DNA of 64,000 nucleotides, taken from assembly GCA_024336345.1 (NCBI GenBank), contig JANFOG010000001.1, positions 3,038,001 through 3,102,000 of the forward strand, in the 5' to 3' direction. The notes under the pieces are model-generated. The model had not been told where the DNA came from. It was given only the letters and a program-made list of their open reading frames with translations, and made no database searches. Shown here one piece after another: positions 11,393 through 23,075 of this stretch; within the stretch, counting starts at the first letter, position 1; each line of letters begins with the position of its first letter. The DNA is from Mariannaea sp. PMI_226. Its lineage: Eukaryota > Ascomycota > Sordariomycetes > Hypocreales > Nectriaceae. A program made the position numbers and the translations under genes.

Positions 11393-12832
11393 ATGGCCGA
11401 CAATGCCGAGTCGAGCGGCGACGCTCAAATCACCTTCAAGGTGAAGACGTCGTCCGATGGCGCTCACACCATCACCATGTCCGAGGCGGCCTCTGTTCTC
11501 GATCTCAAGACGAAGCTGGCAACTGCCGAGTTCGAAAACATCCCCGTTGAGCAACAACGTCTCATTTACTCCGGCCGTGTCATGAAGAACGACGATGCTC
11601 TCAGCGCCTACAAGATCAAGCACAACAATACCATCCACATGGTCAAGAGTGCCGCGAGCAATAACCAACAGCCTTCCAGACCCGCCTCCTCGACCAGATC
11701 AGCTCCTCAAGCCGTCCCCACCAACATGGCGTCGGGCACCGCCAACAATCCTCTGGCAGGATTGACAGGCGCTCGATATGCCGGCCATCAGATTAACCTA
11801 CCTGGCCTAGATATGTTTGGGCCCGACGGTGGTGTAAGCACCCATATCTCTGCGATTCCCAACATACTATAAGTTGATCCTGATGCTAACAGTTGTGTCT
11901 CTCTTCAGATGGGCCCGCCCATGGACGAGGAACGTATTCAGCGCTTGATGTCTGATCCCAACGTGCAGCAGTCCATGAACGAGGCTCTCAATAACCCTGA
12001 CTTCGTCAACATGCTTATCGAATCAAACCCCATGCTCCGAAACATCCCCAATGCCCGCGAGATCATCACATCACCGTTCATGCGACAGATGATGAGCAAC
12101 CCTTCAATGATGTCACAGGCCATGCGTATGCAGAGAAATATGGCTCGTGGTGGTGGATTCCCCGCGCCTGGGGCCACCAACACTCCTGATGCTGCCGCTC
12201 CTGAAGGCACTGCGACGGGTGGTAACGACGGAAACGATAACAACAACAACAATAACAATAACAACAGCAGTAACAGGGACGACCCATCAAACTGGGACGC
12301 TTTCCTCTCACCCTTGTTGATGCCAGGCATGGGCGGCGCCAATGGCCCAACGAATCAAGCAGACTTCATGGCATCAGCAATGCGAGCACTACAGAACATT
12401 GGCGTTGACCCTTTCGCGCCTCCCCCGACGTCTGGACAGGGCCAACCAACGGGCCAGACAGCAACTCCCCAGCCTGGATCAGGGACGACGCCTAGCCAGG
12501 GCACTGAACCAGGAAATACTCCTGACCAGCAGGGTGCATCGAACCCCCCTCCGAACCCCTTTGCCCAACTTTTTGGTGGTGCCAATATGCCGAACCAGGC
12601 TGGTATGGGCATGAACCCGGAAGTGATGCGACAGGTGATGGAAATGATGAGAGGCGGTGCGCCTGGAGCGGCTGCTCCGGTGGACAATCGACCTCCTGAG
12701 GAGCGCTACGCGGAGCAATTGCGCCAATTGAACGACATGGGGTTCTACGACTTTGATAGGAACGTTGCGGCGCTGCGCCGAAGCGGAGGAAGCGTTCAAG
12801 GCGCTATCGAGCATCTCCTTGGTGGAAACTAA
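11393..12832 (+). CDS. DSK2: Ubiquilin-like proteasome shuttle factor
   Basis: Carries ubiquitylated clients to the proteasome, in cytosol and nucleus. Exons 11393-11833 and 11909-12832, 454 aa; the intron has a GCTAAC branch site. Residues 12-87 form a ubiquitin-like domain (TIHMVKS at the end), 150-230 an STI1-type region (MSDPNVQQSMNEALNNPDFV, then NPMLRNIPNAREII), and 408-454 a UBA domain (LNDMGFYDFDRNVAALRRSGGSV). Between them is a Gly/Pro/Gln-rich linker with a run of nine asparagines (258-266), encoded by mixed AAC/AAT codons. The start ATG lies in CGTCATGGCC after a long CT-rich leader; upstream ATGs in other frames are not used by the conserved protein. Sure identification; regulation not visible. 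Confidence 0.95.
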
Positions 12833-13698
12833 TGGCGGGTGATTATAATCGATGGGGAACAGAGACAAGGAAGAGAGGGGGCTGGAGGTGGAGTGGTCTC
12901 GATCATGCACCGCATCTCATGACAGAAACGAGCCTAGCCAAAGGGCACGTTGTGTAATAGCAGTCTGGAGCTGAGCTTGGTTTAGGAGGATATCTAGTGG
13001 GAACAGGGCGAAATTCCGACGTACTAGTATGAAGTAGTTGTAGTCGTAGTAGCAGTTGTTGTTATGATATCACAGCCTTGACAACATGTTGAAATTCAAA
13101 ACTACACATTTCAAGATGCACACCGAGACGACTGACTTGAATACTTCTACCTTTACCCGACATAGGTGACCTTGTCCATGCAGCCCTCCGGGATATCTGC
13201 AGCTCGGCCTCGGCGCTGATCCTTTGCATGCTCGGACCGCCAAACGGAGTACCTGAGATATAGGGGAACAATCAATCTATCGGTAGGTAACACGACGAAT
13301 CTGAGAGTGGCAATGCCGGGAACCTTTTTTTTTTTTGCTCTGCGGGATGCCGAGGCAACTTTTGGGGGGACCCCGCGATTTTCTAATTATAAGTCGTTCC
13401 TATATCCCTAAATGAACAACCCCCCGCCCCCGGACGAACCCCCCCAGACAGAATCGGACGCTGCTGGCATGAACTCGGGGTCAATTGATTTCCTGTCATA
13501 AACAACAAAAGTAATTGGAGCATCATTACCACACTCACAAAACAGTGCTATTTATTTTTTGTTGCCATCTTTTGAACTCTGCCTCTGCATCTGCCCTGGA
13601 TATCATTTGTTCCGAGTACCTACATTATACCCGTTATCCTTCTTTTCACTCAGCATCCAATATTACCTTATTAGTTCACGATTCCATTGCGATTCAAG
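12833..13698. other. Intergenic region between DSK2 and the quinone oxidoreductase
   Basis: No supportable gene. It holds the DSK2 3' end, a poly-T tract at 13326-13337, C-rich runs near 13420-13445, and the oxidoreductase promoter. Confidence 0.5.
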
Positions 13699-15063
13699 AT
13701 GCGTGGAATCCAAGTTAAGCAATACGTCAAGGTGATTCACTACAACAACTGCACCCAATTGCATCCCTATCCCCATCCCGTCCTCTGCGATGAACCAATA
13801 TAGCTAACATTAGACCATTCCATCATCTTAGGGCCCCCACGACCTCAAGGTCTCTGACTTGCCCGACCCAGAACCCAAAGACAACGAGTATCTCATTCAG
13901 GTTCATGCCGCCGCTGCCAACTTCTTCGACATTCTTCAGATCCAGGGCAAATATCAGAATCAGCCACGTATTTCTTCCCTCTCCATTCCCCTTTTCCCCT
14001 ATTTTTTTTAAAATAAAAATAAAAATAAAGAAATAATGCATTGAAGCACACACCGCTGACCAATTCATTATTTTTGCATGTTTAGCCTTCCCATGGGTTG
14101 CGGGCGCTGAGTTCGCTGGCGTCGTCATTGCCGCTCCACGCAATATGAAGGATCCCAAGTTCCCTCCTGGATCGCGCGTCTTTGGTGCCCAGCAGGGCGC
14201 ATTTGGAACGAGGCTTTGCGCAAAGGAGGAGTCACTTCTCCCAGTCCCTCCGGGGTGGTCGTTCCAGGACGCTGCAGGCCTCTTCGTCACCGCGCCCACA
14301 AGCTATGCGGCCCTTGTCGTGAGAGCCAATGTCAAGCAGGGCGATTATGTCTTGGTGCATGCAGCAGCGGGAGGAGTTGGACTCGCAGCTGTGCAAGGTA
14401 CGCGTGCGCATACTTTTGAAGGGATCCCCATGCCAAATTCCCCTTTCAGATTCTCCCCCAAAGCCTTTCATACCAACAACAAAAAACCGAGGCCCCTTCC
14501 ATGCTGACAATGCTGATGCTGATGATGTCACAGTTGCCAAAGCCTTTGGAGCCACCGTGATAGCAACAGCTTCCACCCAGCGTAAGCTCGACATTGCCAA
14601 GTCCTATGGTGCTGACCACGTCGTCTCGTACAATGACGCAGACTGGCACGCCAAGGTCAAGGCCCTGACTCCCTCCAAGCGAGGCGTGGACATTGTCTAC
14701 GACCCAGTCGGCCTGGTTGATGCGTCGACCAAGTGCACGGCATGGAACGGACGCATCCTCATCGTGGGATTCGCGGCGGGCAAGATCGAAAAAGTGGCCA
14801 TGAACAAGGTTCTTCTGAAGAACATTGCCCTCGTGGGCATCCACTGGGGCGCATACTCGATCAATGAGCGAGACATGATCCCCAAGGTCTGGGAAGGCAT
14901 CATGGACCTTGTTAAGCAAGGCAAGTTGCGTGGTACTGAATATTCGGATGAAGAATTTGTAGGACTGGAGAGAGTCGGAGATGCCTTGGCTGCGCTGGGA
15001 GGACGAGGCACTTGGGGCAAGGTCGTCATCAAGATTCCTCAGGAGGGAGAGAGCAAGCTGTAA
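13699..15063 (+). CDS. NADPH:quinone oxidoreductase-like MDR protein (zeta-crystallin family)
   Basis: Medium-chain dehydrogenase/reductase without zinc, likely reducing quinones or reactive enones with NADPH. Exons 13699-13731, 13832-13967, 14086-14397 and 14534-15063 give 336 aa. The first exon encodes only MRGIQVKQYVK. The GroES-like half has AAANFFDILQIQGKYQ and PWVAGAEFAG. The Rossmann half has the cofactor motif AAAGGVGLAAVQVAKAFGA (roughly residues 145-163), whose codons span the third intron. DRGVDIVYDPVG-like and GIHWGAY segments follow. The zinc-binding loop of alcohol dehydrogenases is missing, as expected for quinone reductases. The third intron (14398-14533) is unusually long for this locus, 136 nt, with a run of GATGCT-like repeats before the acceptor. 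The substrate cannot be predicted. Confidence 0.9.
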
Positions 15064-15300
15064 GAGTGTGTAAATCATGGAGGTAATTTGTATAGATGCC
15101 TCTATACTCGCATGTCTTTACTTTATAGTATGCCACTCATGTTTAAAAAAAAAAATGCTATGCTGAAAATATGCTCGTAGCGTCATCATAGTCTAGGTAG
15201 TTCTGTCGTCTCTTTCATTCACTCACCACCTAGTTCGCCAATCTTCACACTCCCACACTCTCATAAACCGTTCAAGGGCCGCCATCTATCTAATCCCCTC

Positions 15301-18300
15301 TCATTGGCCTTGCTGCACTGCACTAGCCATTGCCTGGAACCTGGCGATCAAATCTTTATCCACGTTGACAGCCCACTGCGCCTCGAACGCGGCCTCTCCT
15401 CCAGAGTTGGCAATCAAATCCTGAAGGCGCATCTTCACAAACTCGAAGGCGTGGACGGTATGCACTGGGTCCTTAGCCAGCCCTTGCCGCTCCACCACCA
15501 TCTTAGGGGTATCATACTCAGTCGGTTCAAGATCCTGGGCGCTCCAGATCAAAGTGTCAGAACCGTTAGCTACGCCATCTTGCAGCTCAGAAACAACATT
15601 CGTCCACATATCAAAGTATTCTTGAAGTTTGCCGAGCACAAGTACTTGCATTGGAGAAGGAACCTCGAGCAGTCGGGTGAGCCCAAGGAGAAAAAGCTTT
15701 TGCCGTTCAATTTGGTCCATGCTGGAAAGATGCGAGAACCACTCAGCAGATAGCCAACCCCAGACCTGCTCAAGGGGGCCGAAGCTTGTGAGCATCTGGA
15801 CAAACTGCGTTGGCTCCGCAAGAGCCAACCTTGCTAGAATTGCCAGGTAGTCCCCTTCGGTAACTGTGTTGAGCTTGCTGACCTTTCTGTTCGGGCCAGT
15901 GGTCTGGTGTGCCTCCCAGGCATCGTGCAGGTTTTCCAGAACCTTGTTCATAAAGCCAATTTCCACCATGTCCTGAATGATTACTGACACGCCAGCAGAG
16001 CCTCCCAGTTCCACCGCAGAACGTATAAGATATTCGATGCAAATCGTGGACATTCTTACAAGCTCTCGACTTCTGGATTCAAGAGCAACTGATAGTGCAA
16101 TAAGAATTGGTCGTCGGAGCCTCTCCTCTAGCATGGCGCTGGGGGCAAGCAGAATGTATGATTCAATGGCGGTCAGGGCTTGGGTGGCTGTTTCGCTCTG
16201 ATATTCAAGTAAAGGTAGCGCAAGTCCAGCAAGATCCACTACCTCGGGGGCGAGAGGAGCGGTGCTCTGCATAAGAATTGAGTTCCACAATTCCAAAGAC
16301 TCGTCAATAAGATGAACGTGCAAATCAGATCCTTGCCGTGCTGCTTCAGCCAAGAGTGGCACCATAAGATGTTGATATCGTTGGGAGTTGCTTTCCATGC
16401 TCATGACCAGAGCGGAGAAGATGGCGATGACGGCCTGCTTGATCATGTATTCTTCTGTGCCAGAGTTTTCCCAGACTCTTGGAAGGGTAGACATGAGCTG
16501 ATCACCAAACTGAGATACTTGTGATTCCATTCTTGTCACAATGATTCTGATTGATTCAAGAATGGCGAGCTTGGCCTCATCAACGTCCACGTTCTGGATC
16601 AGGTCAATGAGCTGCGTGAGAATGTTACTTGCATAAGGTAGGAAGCCTTCAATGCTGAAATCAAGTTCATCGGCAACCCAACGCAGCTGTCGCGCAGCTG
16701 TAATTCTAACAACAATGTCATTGGTCTGATCGTCTGGATTGAGGAAATGTTGAAAGACCTGATAGACCAGTGGCCGACTGACATCGGTAAGTTTGACGGG
16801 AGCCCATGCACTAACGAGGATGGCAATTCGTCGTCTCAACACCTTGTAAAGCCCACCTTGTTGCTGTGCATCGCTAACAATAGTAGAAGATAAGATAGCG
16901 TCAAAGTCGAACACATTAAAGACATGAGCAGCCGCGAGACCCATTGCCGTATATACAGCTTCCTTCGTCGCGATGTCGGCCTGAGAAGACTGAGCGGCCT
17001 GGAAATATGATAGTAGAGGGGGAGTCAAAAGCTCTTTGAAATTTGTGAGGAGATCAAGAAAGAGCTTCTCAGCACATGGGCGCACCTCCCACTCGTATGC
17101 ATTTCCTTCACTCTGCTCTTGCTGTTCCCACTCTTCCGGATCCTCCTCCCATGCCTCTAGGTCCGCTTTACGGAACACGAAGAGATGTGTAATGATGGAG
17201 TTGACGATCTGGATGACAAGATCGGGCTTGAGCAACTGTGTTTTGATAAGCTCCTTGGCCTGGTCTTGTTCTGCCTTTGTTTCTGGGCTTCGGTATTTGA
17301 ATGACTGGACAGGCTGAAAGGCGATTCGAACACATGCCCTTAGGAGTAAAAGGCCTTTCAGGGCAAGGCGCTCCAGTAGGGGGCCTTCAACTTTGGATTT
17401 TGCGCTGCCCGCGTCTCCCGAGCCTTGTCGAATGCCTCCAGATTTGTCAAATACTTCAGCGAATTTGGCGACAAGATCCCAGTATGCGTGTACCAAAGCC
17501 AGTGAGTTTGGAAGGAAAGCGAAACTGGCAGAATGATTTTCTGCAATATCATTGTGGAGTTTCGTAAATTGCAAAAGATGCTTGCCCACGACGGCTTGAT
17601 AATGGGCCGGCACTGTTGAGTCATGGCTGACGAAACTGAGGAGTTGTCCAAATTGATTCTGCGACATGGTCCAAAATTGCTCGACAGTCTTATCTCCATG
17701 GGGCTTCTCGTAACCCATATCTATTAGACGACGAAGCGTTTTGAGCGCAAGCAGGCTATTTAGCATGGCCATATCTGCTTCATCACTGTTTCCTTGCCCA
17801 CCGTTTAGGAATGCCACCCAGGCTGTGGACTTTTCGGCGTATATTTCCGACAGAACATGGACAATCTCAGGAGTCACTGACTGTAGGGCAGTTTGTGACT
17901 TTCGTAGCCTCGCGGTTCCAAGTTCCTTGACCACACGCAGTAGAATCTGTAGGACGCCTTGAAGATGTCGGGGGTTGCCGTGTCGAGAAGAACGAAGTAA
18001 CTCAATGATATTTCCTAGAGCATCAGGCCACTCCTTAGGATAGTCAATTCTAATGACCTTCGCCACGACCAAAGCATTGTGTAAGCCTAGATTGGTCTCC
18101 TCCTCATTGATGGTTCCTTCGAATAGTCTTTGTCGAATAACAGCTTTCTCGTCTGCCTTGATGCTATTTTTGACAGAAGCATAGAGGCGCCAATATCTAT
18201 CGATACCATTCTTAAGTTGGATCACGGCGAGGAAGCGAATATCGACGGGGAGGGACTTGTCAAGGTATATGGCCTAGCAGTTTCATTAGCGTTCTGAATG

Positions 18301-18505
18301 GGAAAACAATTTGGCAGAGCTGGGGAGTTGGCGGACTGACCTGCAACGAAGAATAGTATCCTGGATGAAGTTCCCAGGTGGTAAGTTGCTGACCGGCTGT
18401 CTGTCTCTGTGCAAAATCGGATGAAGTAGCGGACTGGAGAGCTTGCGCGAGCGAGTGCAGCGTGAGCGGGTTGGCCTCGCCAGGAACCTCGATGGCGAAG
18501 CTCAT
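15301..18505 (-). CDS. KAP120: Importin-beta family karyopherin (Kap120/importin-11 type)
   Basis: Nuclear transport receptor made of HEAT repeats. Exons 18505-18341 and 18273-15301 on the minus strand, 1045 aa, matching the usual length of fungal Kap120 (about 1030). Residues 1-80 form the importin-beta N-terminal Ran-binding domain: the first exon ends TTWELHPGYYSSLQ and the second begins AIYLDKSLPVDIRFLAVIQLKNGIDRYWR, a signature shared with importin 11. The remainder is helical-repeat sequence with an acidic insertion (EAWEEDPEEWEQQEQSEGN) that is also seen in the family, where the acidic loop contacts cargo or Ran. Budding-yeast Kap120 imports ribosome-biogenesis factors such as Rpf1. 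An alternative identity would be another importin-beta; the QLKNGIDRYWR motif makes Kap120 the best choice. Confidence 0.88.
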
Positions 18506-19587
18506 GCTTGTGCCGTAGCCGTCCCAAGGAGCGGCGGGATTCGTCTATGAGCCCAGCAACACGAGACTTTGACTGCGGACGGCGAGCTCGTGGTTCGAAC
18601 TGCAACCGTTTGTACTTAAAGAGAAAGATGAGGTGGGGAGGATGGTGAATGGGCTAGGAATTTTGCCCCGGATGAAGTCCAAGAAAGAAGTACTTCACAG
18701 GCTCCAGATTTAGTACGTGAACTAAAGTACTAAGGCAGCTGAATCGGCGGTGGTGGGGTTCCGGTGACGATGGAGGGGTAATACGAGCTCACACTGCGTG
18801 CAATGACTAGGTACTTGCATAGATTATTATATACTTAGTTCAGTAGAGACGAGTTTCCTCTTTGCTCTTGATTGCTATTTCAATCACGAGGACAGGGGAA
18901 GCATTTAAAAATAAGTTTACGAGCTAGGGTAGAAGTGCACTTATCACCAACTCACAAAGAAACTTGGAACTCTTTGAAGATGGGTCGGCCTAGCCTTTGC
19001 TGTCCTCCAAGAAGGGTATCTTTATCTATAATGTCATGTTATATGTACAGCTTATCTTTTTCTACCAGATTGTCTCAAGACATGTAGTTCAAAAGGGGTG
19101 TACTGTTTCGCTATTGGACAGGGTGTTTGTTTAGTTGAATAGGTGCTGCGACGAAGTCCCGAAGCAAAACCACCTTACTTTGATACTCACATCGGAGAAT
19201 TTAAGCAAGCACCAAACCAGGCACAGATTGGCGGGTTGGGGAAACTAGCCATTGTGTGCTCCAAAGGCTAAAATGAGACACAACAAGATTCATAAAAGGA
19301 TTTATCTTATAACATGTTCAGGACTCCTGACGTTGTGTTGACCACAAACCCTGAAGAAATGAAGTTGGAGGTCTTTTGAAGCGCCGCCTGAGCTGAGCAA
19401 AATACAGTGGAGGTGACCCTGGTTTCCAGCGCTCCAGCGCTAGACCGCAAGGGGGAACCAGCTTTGGCGACAGGGCGGCCTACATCATGTCGGCCATATT
19501 TTTTTGGGGTATGTTCAACGTCGGTTCATTCAGCTCCTTCATAATACTCTACTACCACTCTTCCTGCCATTGCAATCCAGACTGGCA
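18506..19587. other. Divergent intergenic region between KAP120 and MST1
   Basis: No supportable gene. It contains both promoters. An AGCGCT-CC-AGCGCT direct repeat lies at about 19428-19442, about 150 bp upstream of the mitochondrial ThrRS start. Confidence 0.5.
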
Positions 19588-21087
19588 ATGATACGCTCCC
19601 GGAGCGTCAGATCGGCGGTCCCTGCCGTGCTAAAAAGGCAATGGACCTGTCCAGCCTGTGTTTCTCGCCGACGCCTTTATTCCCAGAAGCCCGAGCAGCG
19701 CGAACCACCTGATCACCGCAAACTGGGGCTCCAGCAGGAACTCTTTATCACTTCCCTCTACAGCCCTGGATCGCCGATATTCCTCCCTAACGGCGCTCGG
19801 ATCTTTAATCGGCTCGTTGATTTCTTGAGAAAACAATACGTGCGATATGGATTTGAGGAGGTCATAACGCCAACGATCTATAAGAAGTCCCTCTGGGCCA
19901 AGTCAGGTCACCTACAGAACTATGCCGAGGACATGTACTCGGTGACCGGAAATGTGCCTCACAAAGCTGCAGATCATTCCGGATGCTGTGGAGGAGACCA
20001 TGCGCCAAAAGCGGTAGAGGATGAAGAAGAGGGTGATTATGGCTTGAAACCCATGAACTGCCCGGGCCATTGCTTGATATTTGCATCCAAACGGCGTAGC
20101 TACCGAGATCTACCTATTCGTTACGCCGACTTCAGTCCTTTGCATCGAAATGAGACATCTGGTTCTCTCAGTGGGCTTACCCGAGTACGACGCTTTCACC
20201 AGGATGATGGACATATTTTCTGCCGGCCAAGTCAGGTTGAGGAGGAGATCAAGAAGACGCTGGACTTTGTCAAGGTAGTGTATACTGTGCTGAGATTCGG
20301 CGTGAGCTACCGCTTAGCTCTTTCTACTCGACCAAAGGACCACTATATCGGCACTGAGGAAGAGTGGGAGCAGGCGGAGAGTGCTCTCAAGCGAGCACTG
20401 AATGTGTCTGGCATGGAGTGGGGAGTCAAGGAAGGTGATGGAGCATTCTACGGTCCCAAGATTGATATCATTCTCAAGGACTCCGATGGAAAGGAGCATC
20501 AGACAGCCACAGTTCAGCTCGACTTCCAGCTTCCGAAGCGCTTTGAGCTTGAATACCAAGCTCCCGCCCCTGAATACGAAGCACGTGGCGAGATCGTTGA
20601 GGATCCAGCACTTCTCGCAGAGTATGGCCCCGTCCGCCCCGTTATGATCCACCGCGCCGTCCTTGGCTCTGTAGAAAGGCTGATGGCTCTTCTGATCGAG
20701 AAGTATGATGGCAAGTGGCCCTTTTGGCTCAACCCCCGCCAAGTTATCATTCTCACCGTCAACACATCAGACCCAGTGTTGGACTGGGCTGAGCATGTGC
20801 GCGACGTGTTGCTTGGCCAGGATAGCAATATTTACAAGCAACTCGAGGCTGGCACTCTCCCAGAACAAGGGGAGCCTCTCCGGCCAACTGGTCTAGCTGT
20901 GGATATGGACAGTACGGCAAGGTCCCTCGGTGCTAAGATCAGGGAGGCTCGCAACAATGGTTACGGTCAAATCTTGGTTGTTGGAGATGAGGATGTAAAG
21001 AATAAGCAAATTGGATTAGGCAAGGAGCGGATATCTCCAGAGGAGTTGCGCGATCGCTTCCGCGTTATGGTAGACACATTTGCATAG
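19588..21087 (+). CDS. MST1: Mitochondrial threonyl-tRNA synthetase
   Basis: Charges mitochondrial tRNA-Thr. Intronless, 499 aa from the ATG at 19588; the open frame extends further upstream but only with a non-ATG start. An Arg-rich presequence (residues 1-35) precedes a class II core: MNCPGH at 156-161, motif 2 around RYADFSPLHRNETSGSLSG, QDDGHIFC, YGPKIDI, and motif 3 MIHRAVLGSVERLMALL. The three zinc ligands known from ThrRS are all present (Cys of MNCPGH, His of DDGHIF, His of MIHRA). The C-terminal anticodon-binding domain is complete. The N-terminal TGS and editing domains of cytosolic ThrRS are missing, as in yeast Mst1. A Cys/Glu-rich insertion (about residues 128-150, SGCCGGDHAPK then EDEEEGD) lies just before MNCPGH and is not part of the usual core. 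Confidence 0.93.
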   Translation: MIRSRSVRSAVPAVLKRQWTCPACVSRRRLYSQKPEQREPPDHRKLGLQQELFITSLYSPGSPIFLPNGARIFNRLVDFLRKQYVRYGFEEVITPTIYKKSLWAKSGHLQNYAEDMYSVTGNVPHKAADHSGCCGGDHAPKAVEDEEEGDYGLKPMNCPGHCLIFASKRRSYRDLPIRYADFSPLHRNETSGSLSGLTRVRRFHQDDGHIFCRPSQVEEEIKKTLDFVKVVYTVLRFGVSYRLALSTRPKDHYIGTEEEWEQAESALKRALNVSGMEWGVKEGDGAFYGPKIDIILKDSDGKEHQTATVQLDFQLPKRFELEYQAPAPEYEARGEIVEDPALLAEYGPVRPVMIHRAVLGSVERLMALLIEKYDGKWPFWLNPRQVIILTVNTSDPVLDWAEHVRDVLLGQDSNIYKQLEAGTLPEQGEPLRPTGLAVDMDSTARSLGAKIREARNNGYGQILVVGDEDVKNKQIGLGKERISPEELRDRFRVMVDTFA

Positions 21088-21553
21088 ACAAACAGACGAC
21101 ATCTGCTGCCTCCCTCTCCTGGTAGCTGGCGTAGATACATAGACACAAGTCCTCTCCCAACCAACGTCTCTCGACCATCCCCAGACGCGAATAGTTACGC
21201 AGAAGATCTCTCTTTCTCTTCTTCACCTTCATCTTCATATTACTTTGTGCCATGAATCCCAGGGCTGCCAAAGGGAATAGCGTACGGAGGGGCAGTGTCC
21301 CGAAGCGCTGGGTGCCTCATCGCACCACTCCGCGATAACTAGCTATGAGAGTCATGTCTCCGGGTTTCAATTGAGTTTTCGTCGTCACCGCTATAACTTT
21401 CAGTTCAGCCGCGAGTTCTGCCGGTGCTTGCTTGATACAGCGCTCTGTACTCAGGCGTTTAGTACGAGTGGTGTTGGTTGGGGGAAGAGAGGGGGGGAGG
21501 GGCGAAGAGATATGAGAGGGGGGCATCGACGGACTCCGTCACCCGTTCATTTC
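21088..21553. other. 3'-3' intergenic region between MST1 and the bHLH gene
   Basis: Convergent gene ends; G-rich runs near 21480-21500. No gene seen. Confidence 0.5.
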
Positions 21554-21981
21554 TCACCTCTTCAGCTTGTCGTCAACATCGCCCCCTGCCTTTTCAATGC
21601 GATCGATAATAGCCTGGCGTTCTACAAGCTTCTCACGCATGTAGTCAACGGTACGCTTGAGAACCAGGCCTTCTGAGCGACCCTGCCCTTCCAGGCCCGG
21701 TACCAACTCAGTCAGGCGATCGAATCCCTCTCGTATTGCCTGTCTGCGTTTCTGCTCTGTTGGGGGCGCATTAGCTTTATAGGCATAGACCTGGTCGCTT
21801 GAGCTGACGGAAAAAAGCATAGAGGATAAGTTTTGGGCCTGCAGGGGTTTGATGACAGCATACCGGACGCAATATGATTTTGTTTCTTTTCCTCCTCTGT
21901 TAGGCGCGGTTTGTCGTCCACAGTTTGCGCCGCCCCGGCTTCGCCAGTCGCAGGAGATTTATTATTTGGAGAAGATGACAT
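21554..21981 (-). CDS. Small bHLH transcription factor, Ino4-like
   Basis: Exons 21981-21864 and 21756-21554 on the minus strand give 106 aa. Nearly all of the protein is one basic helix-loop-helix domain: basic region KKQNHIASEQKRRQAIREGF, helix 1 to LTELVPGL, loop EGQGRSE, helix 2 LVLKRTVDYMREKLVERQAIIDRI. The basic region has the His-Glu-Arg pattern (H, E, R at the usual positions) that reads CANNTG E-boxes. The single intron (107 nt) splits the basic region itself, right before the DNA-contacting glutamate. In yeast Ino4 is a similarly small bHLH that pairs with Ino2 to activate phospholipid genes; in filamentous fungi the partner and targets are less clear. The size argues for an obligate heterodimer partner without its own activation domain. 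Confidence 0.85.
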
Positions 21982-23075
21982 GCTAACACACACAAAAAAA
22001 AGTTACCAACCCTGGCACGAAGGGAGACGAAGGAAACTGCTTGAAAGCAGACGAGTATAGCGGGCTGGAAGGGGCTGGCCCTGTGTGTGTTTATAAGATA
22101 GAAAAGGAATGGAAAATGGATGCGCTATAGGTCAATGAAGCGTCCGGTGGGTGCAAGGATGATGCCCCAGATTCCATGTGAAACCCTGCAGGTGCTCCAC
22201 GCATGTGGCCAGTCCAGTGTGCTTGTGCCTGTGTTTATGGTGCTTGTGCGCTGCCCAGCGCCGCGCAACCCGTGCGCCAGTAAAACTCGTGCTGCCAGCG
22301 CAAGCGGCAAAGGTTGGACTGTTGCTTGAAACTGGAATACTTTAGGACTACCTAAGGCACCTACTACCTAGGTTAATGAGGTACCTGAAGAGACAGAGAC
22401 TGAGGAGTGGTGGCGCTGAGAAGTAGAGTGCTCAAGAAAGGCAGGCTAGGGTAGGTAGGTAGGTACGCCAGTGCTCCATTAGCTCGCCTGCGTCTAACAG
22501 AGGTACCTACCCTTACCAATTACGTCTTCTCATGAAACAAAAAAGTTTTCTGACAGGTCGGCGAGGTAGCTAGCTAATTTATTGCGTCCGTTCGTTCATG
22601 TGACAGTGACGTCCTCGGCCTGCAGCAAATCTGCGTAGTCAACTCACGGCCTACCTAGTTTGCTAGTCTACTATGTAACCTACCTAGGATTATGCATTAC
22701 TACCTCGAACATACCTCGGGATTATTCCCAAAAGATCAACATAGGCACCAGCGTACCTACCTACTTATATGAGATAAATTTCCCGAGAATCCATTTTGCA
22801 CATGCTTCTTCTGCCGAGTACTCAGCATCGCACCATCCTCTGACAGCGCTTGAGCCCCAAATACCTTCCAACATGTGTATCACGACGTGGTGCATTGCGT
22901 GGATTTATCATCTTTCTAGAAGATTGCCACCAATTCTGATCCATCGAAAGATATGATCCAAGCGGATCGTCTCATACGTAGTTGTAAATAACGCCATGTC
23001 CCTCTATATGTCATCCCGAAGACAAAAAAGACGCTCAACAGGCTCGGACTATACCCAAGACTAGATATTTCCGGA
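21982..23075. other. Intergenic region rich in TACCTA/TAGGTA words
   Basis: No supportable gene. It is dense in ACCTA/TAGGT words, including tandem GTAG units near 22448-22465 (ggtaggtaggtaggtac) and TACCTAC words near 22500, 22650, 22680 and 22755. It also covers the promoter of the bHLH gene and the 3' flank of the Maf gene. Confidence 0.5.

Noticed and set aside
10839..11444. 201-codon open frame upstream of and overlapping the DSK2 start
   Set aside because: It is a translation of CT-rich leader DNA; it overlaps the conserved ubiquitin-like domain in another frame and has no domain-like features.
18570..18610. GGTTCGAAC word as a tRNA B-box
   Set aside because: Flanks do not form a T-stem, and no A-box lies upstream.
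19504..19587. N-terminal extension of mitochondrial ThrRS from a non-ATG codon
   Set aside because: No ATG in the extension; the ATG at 19588 gives a normal presequence.
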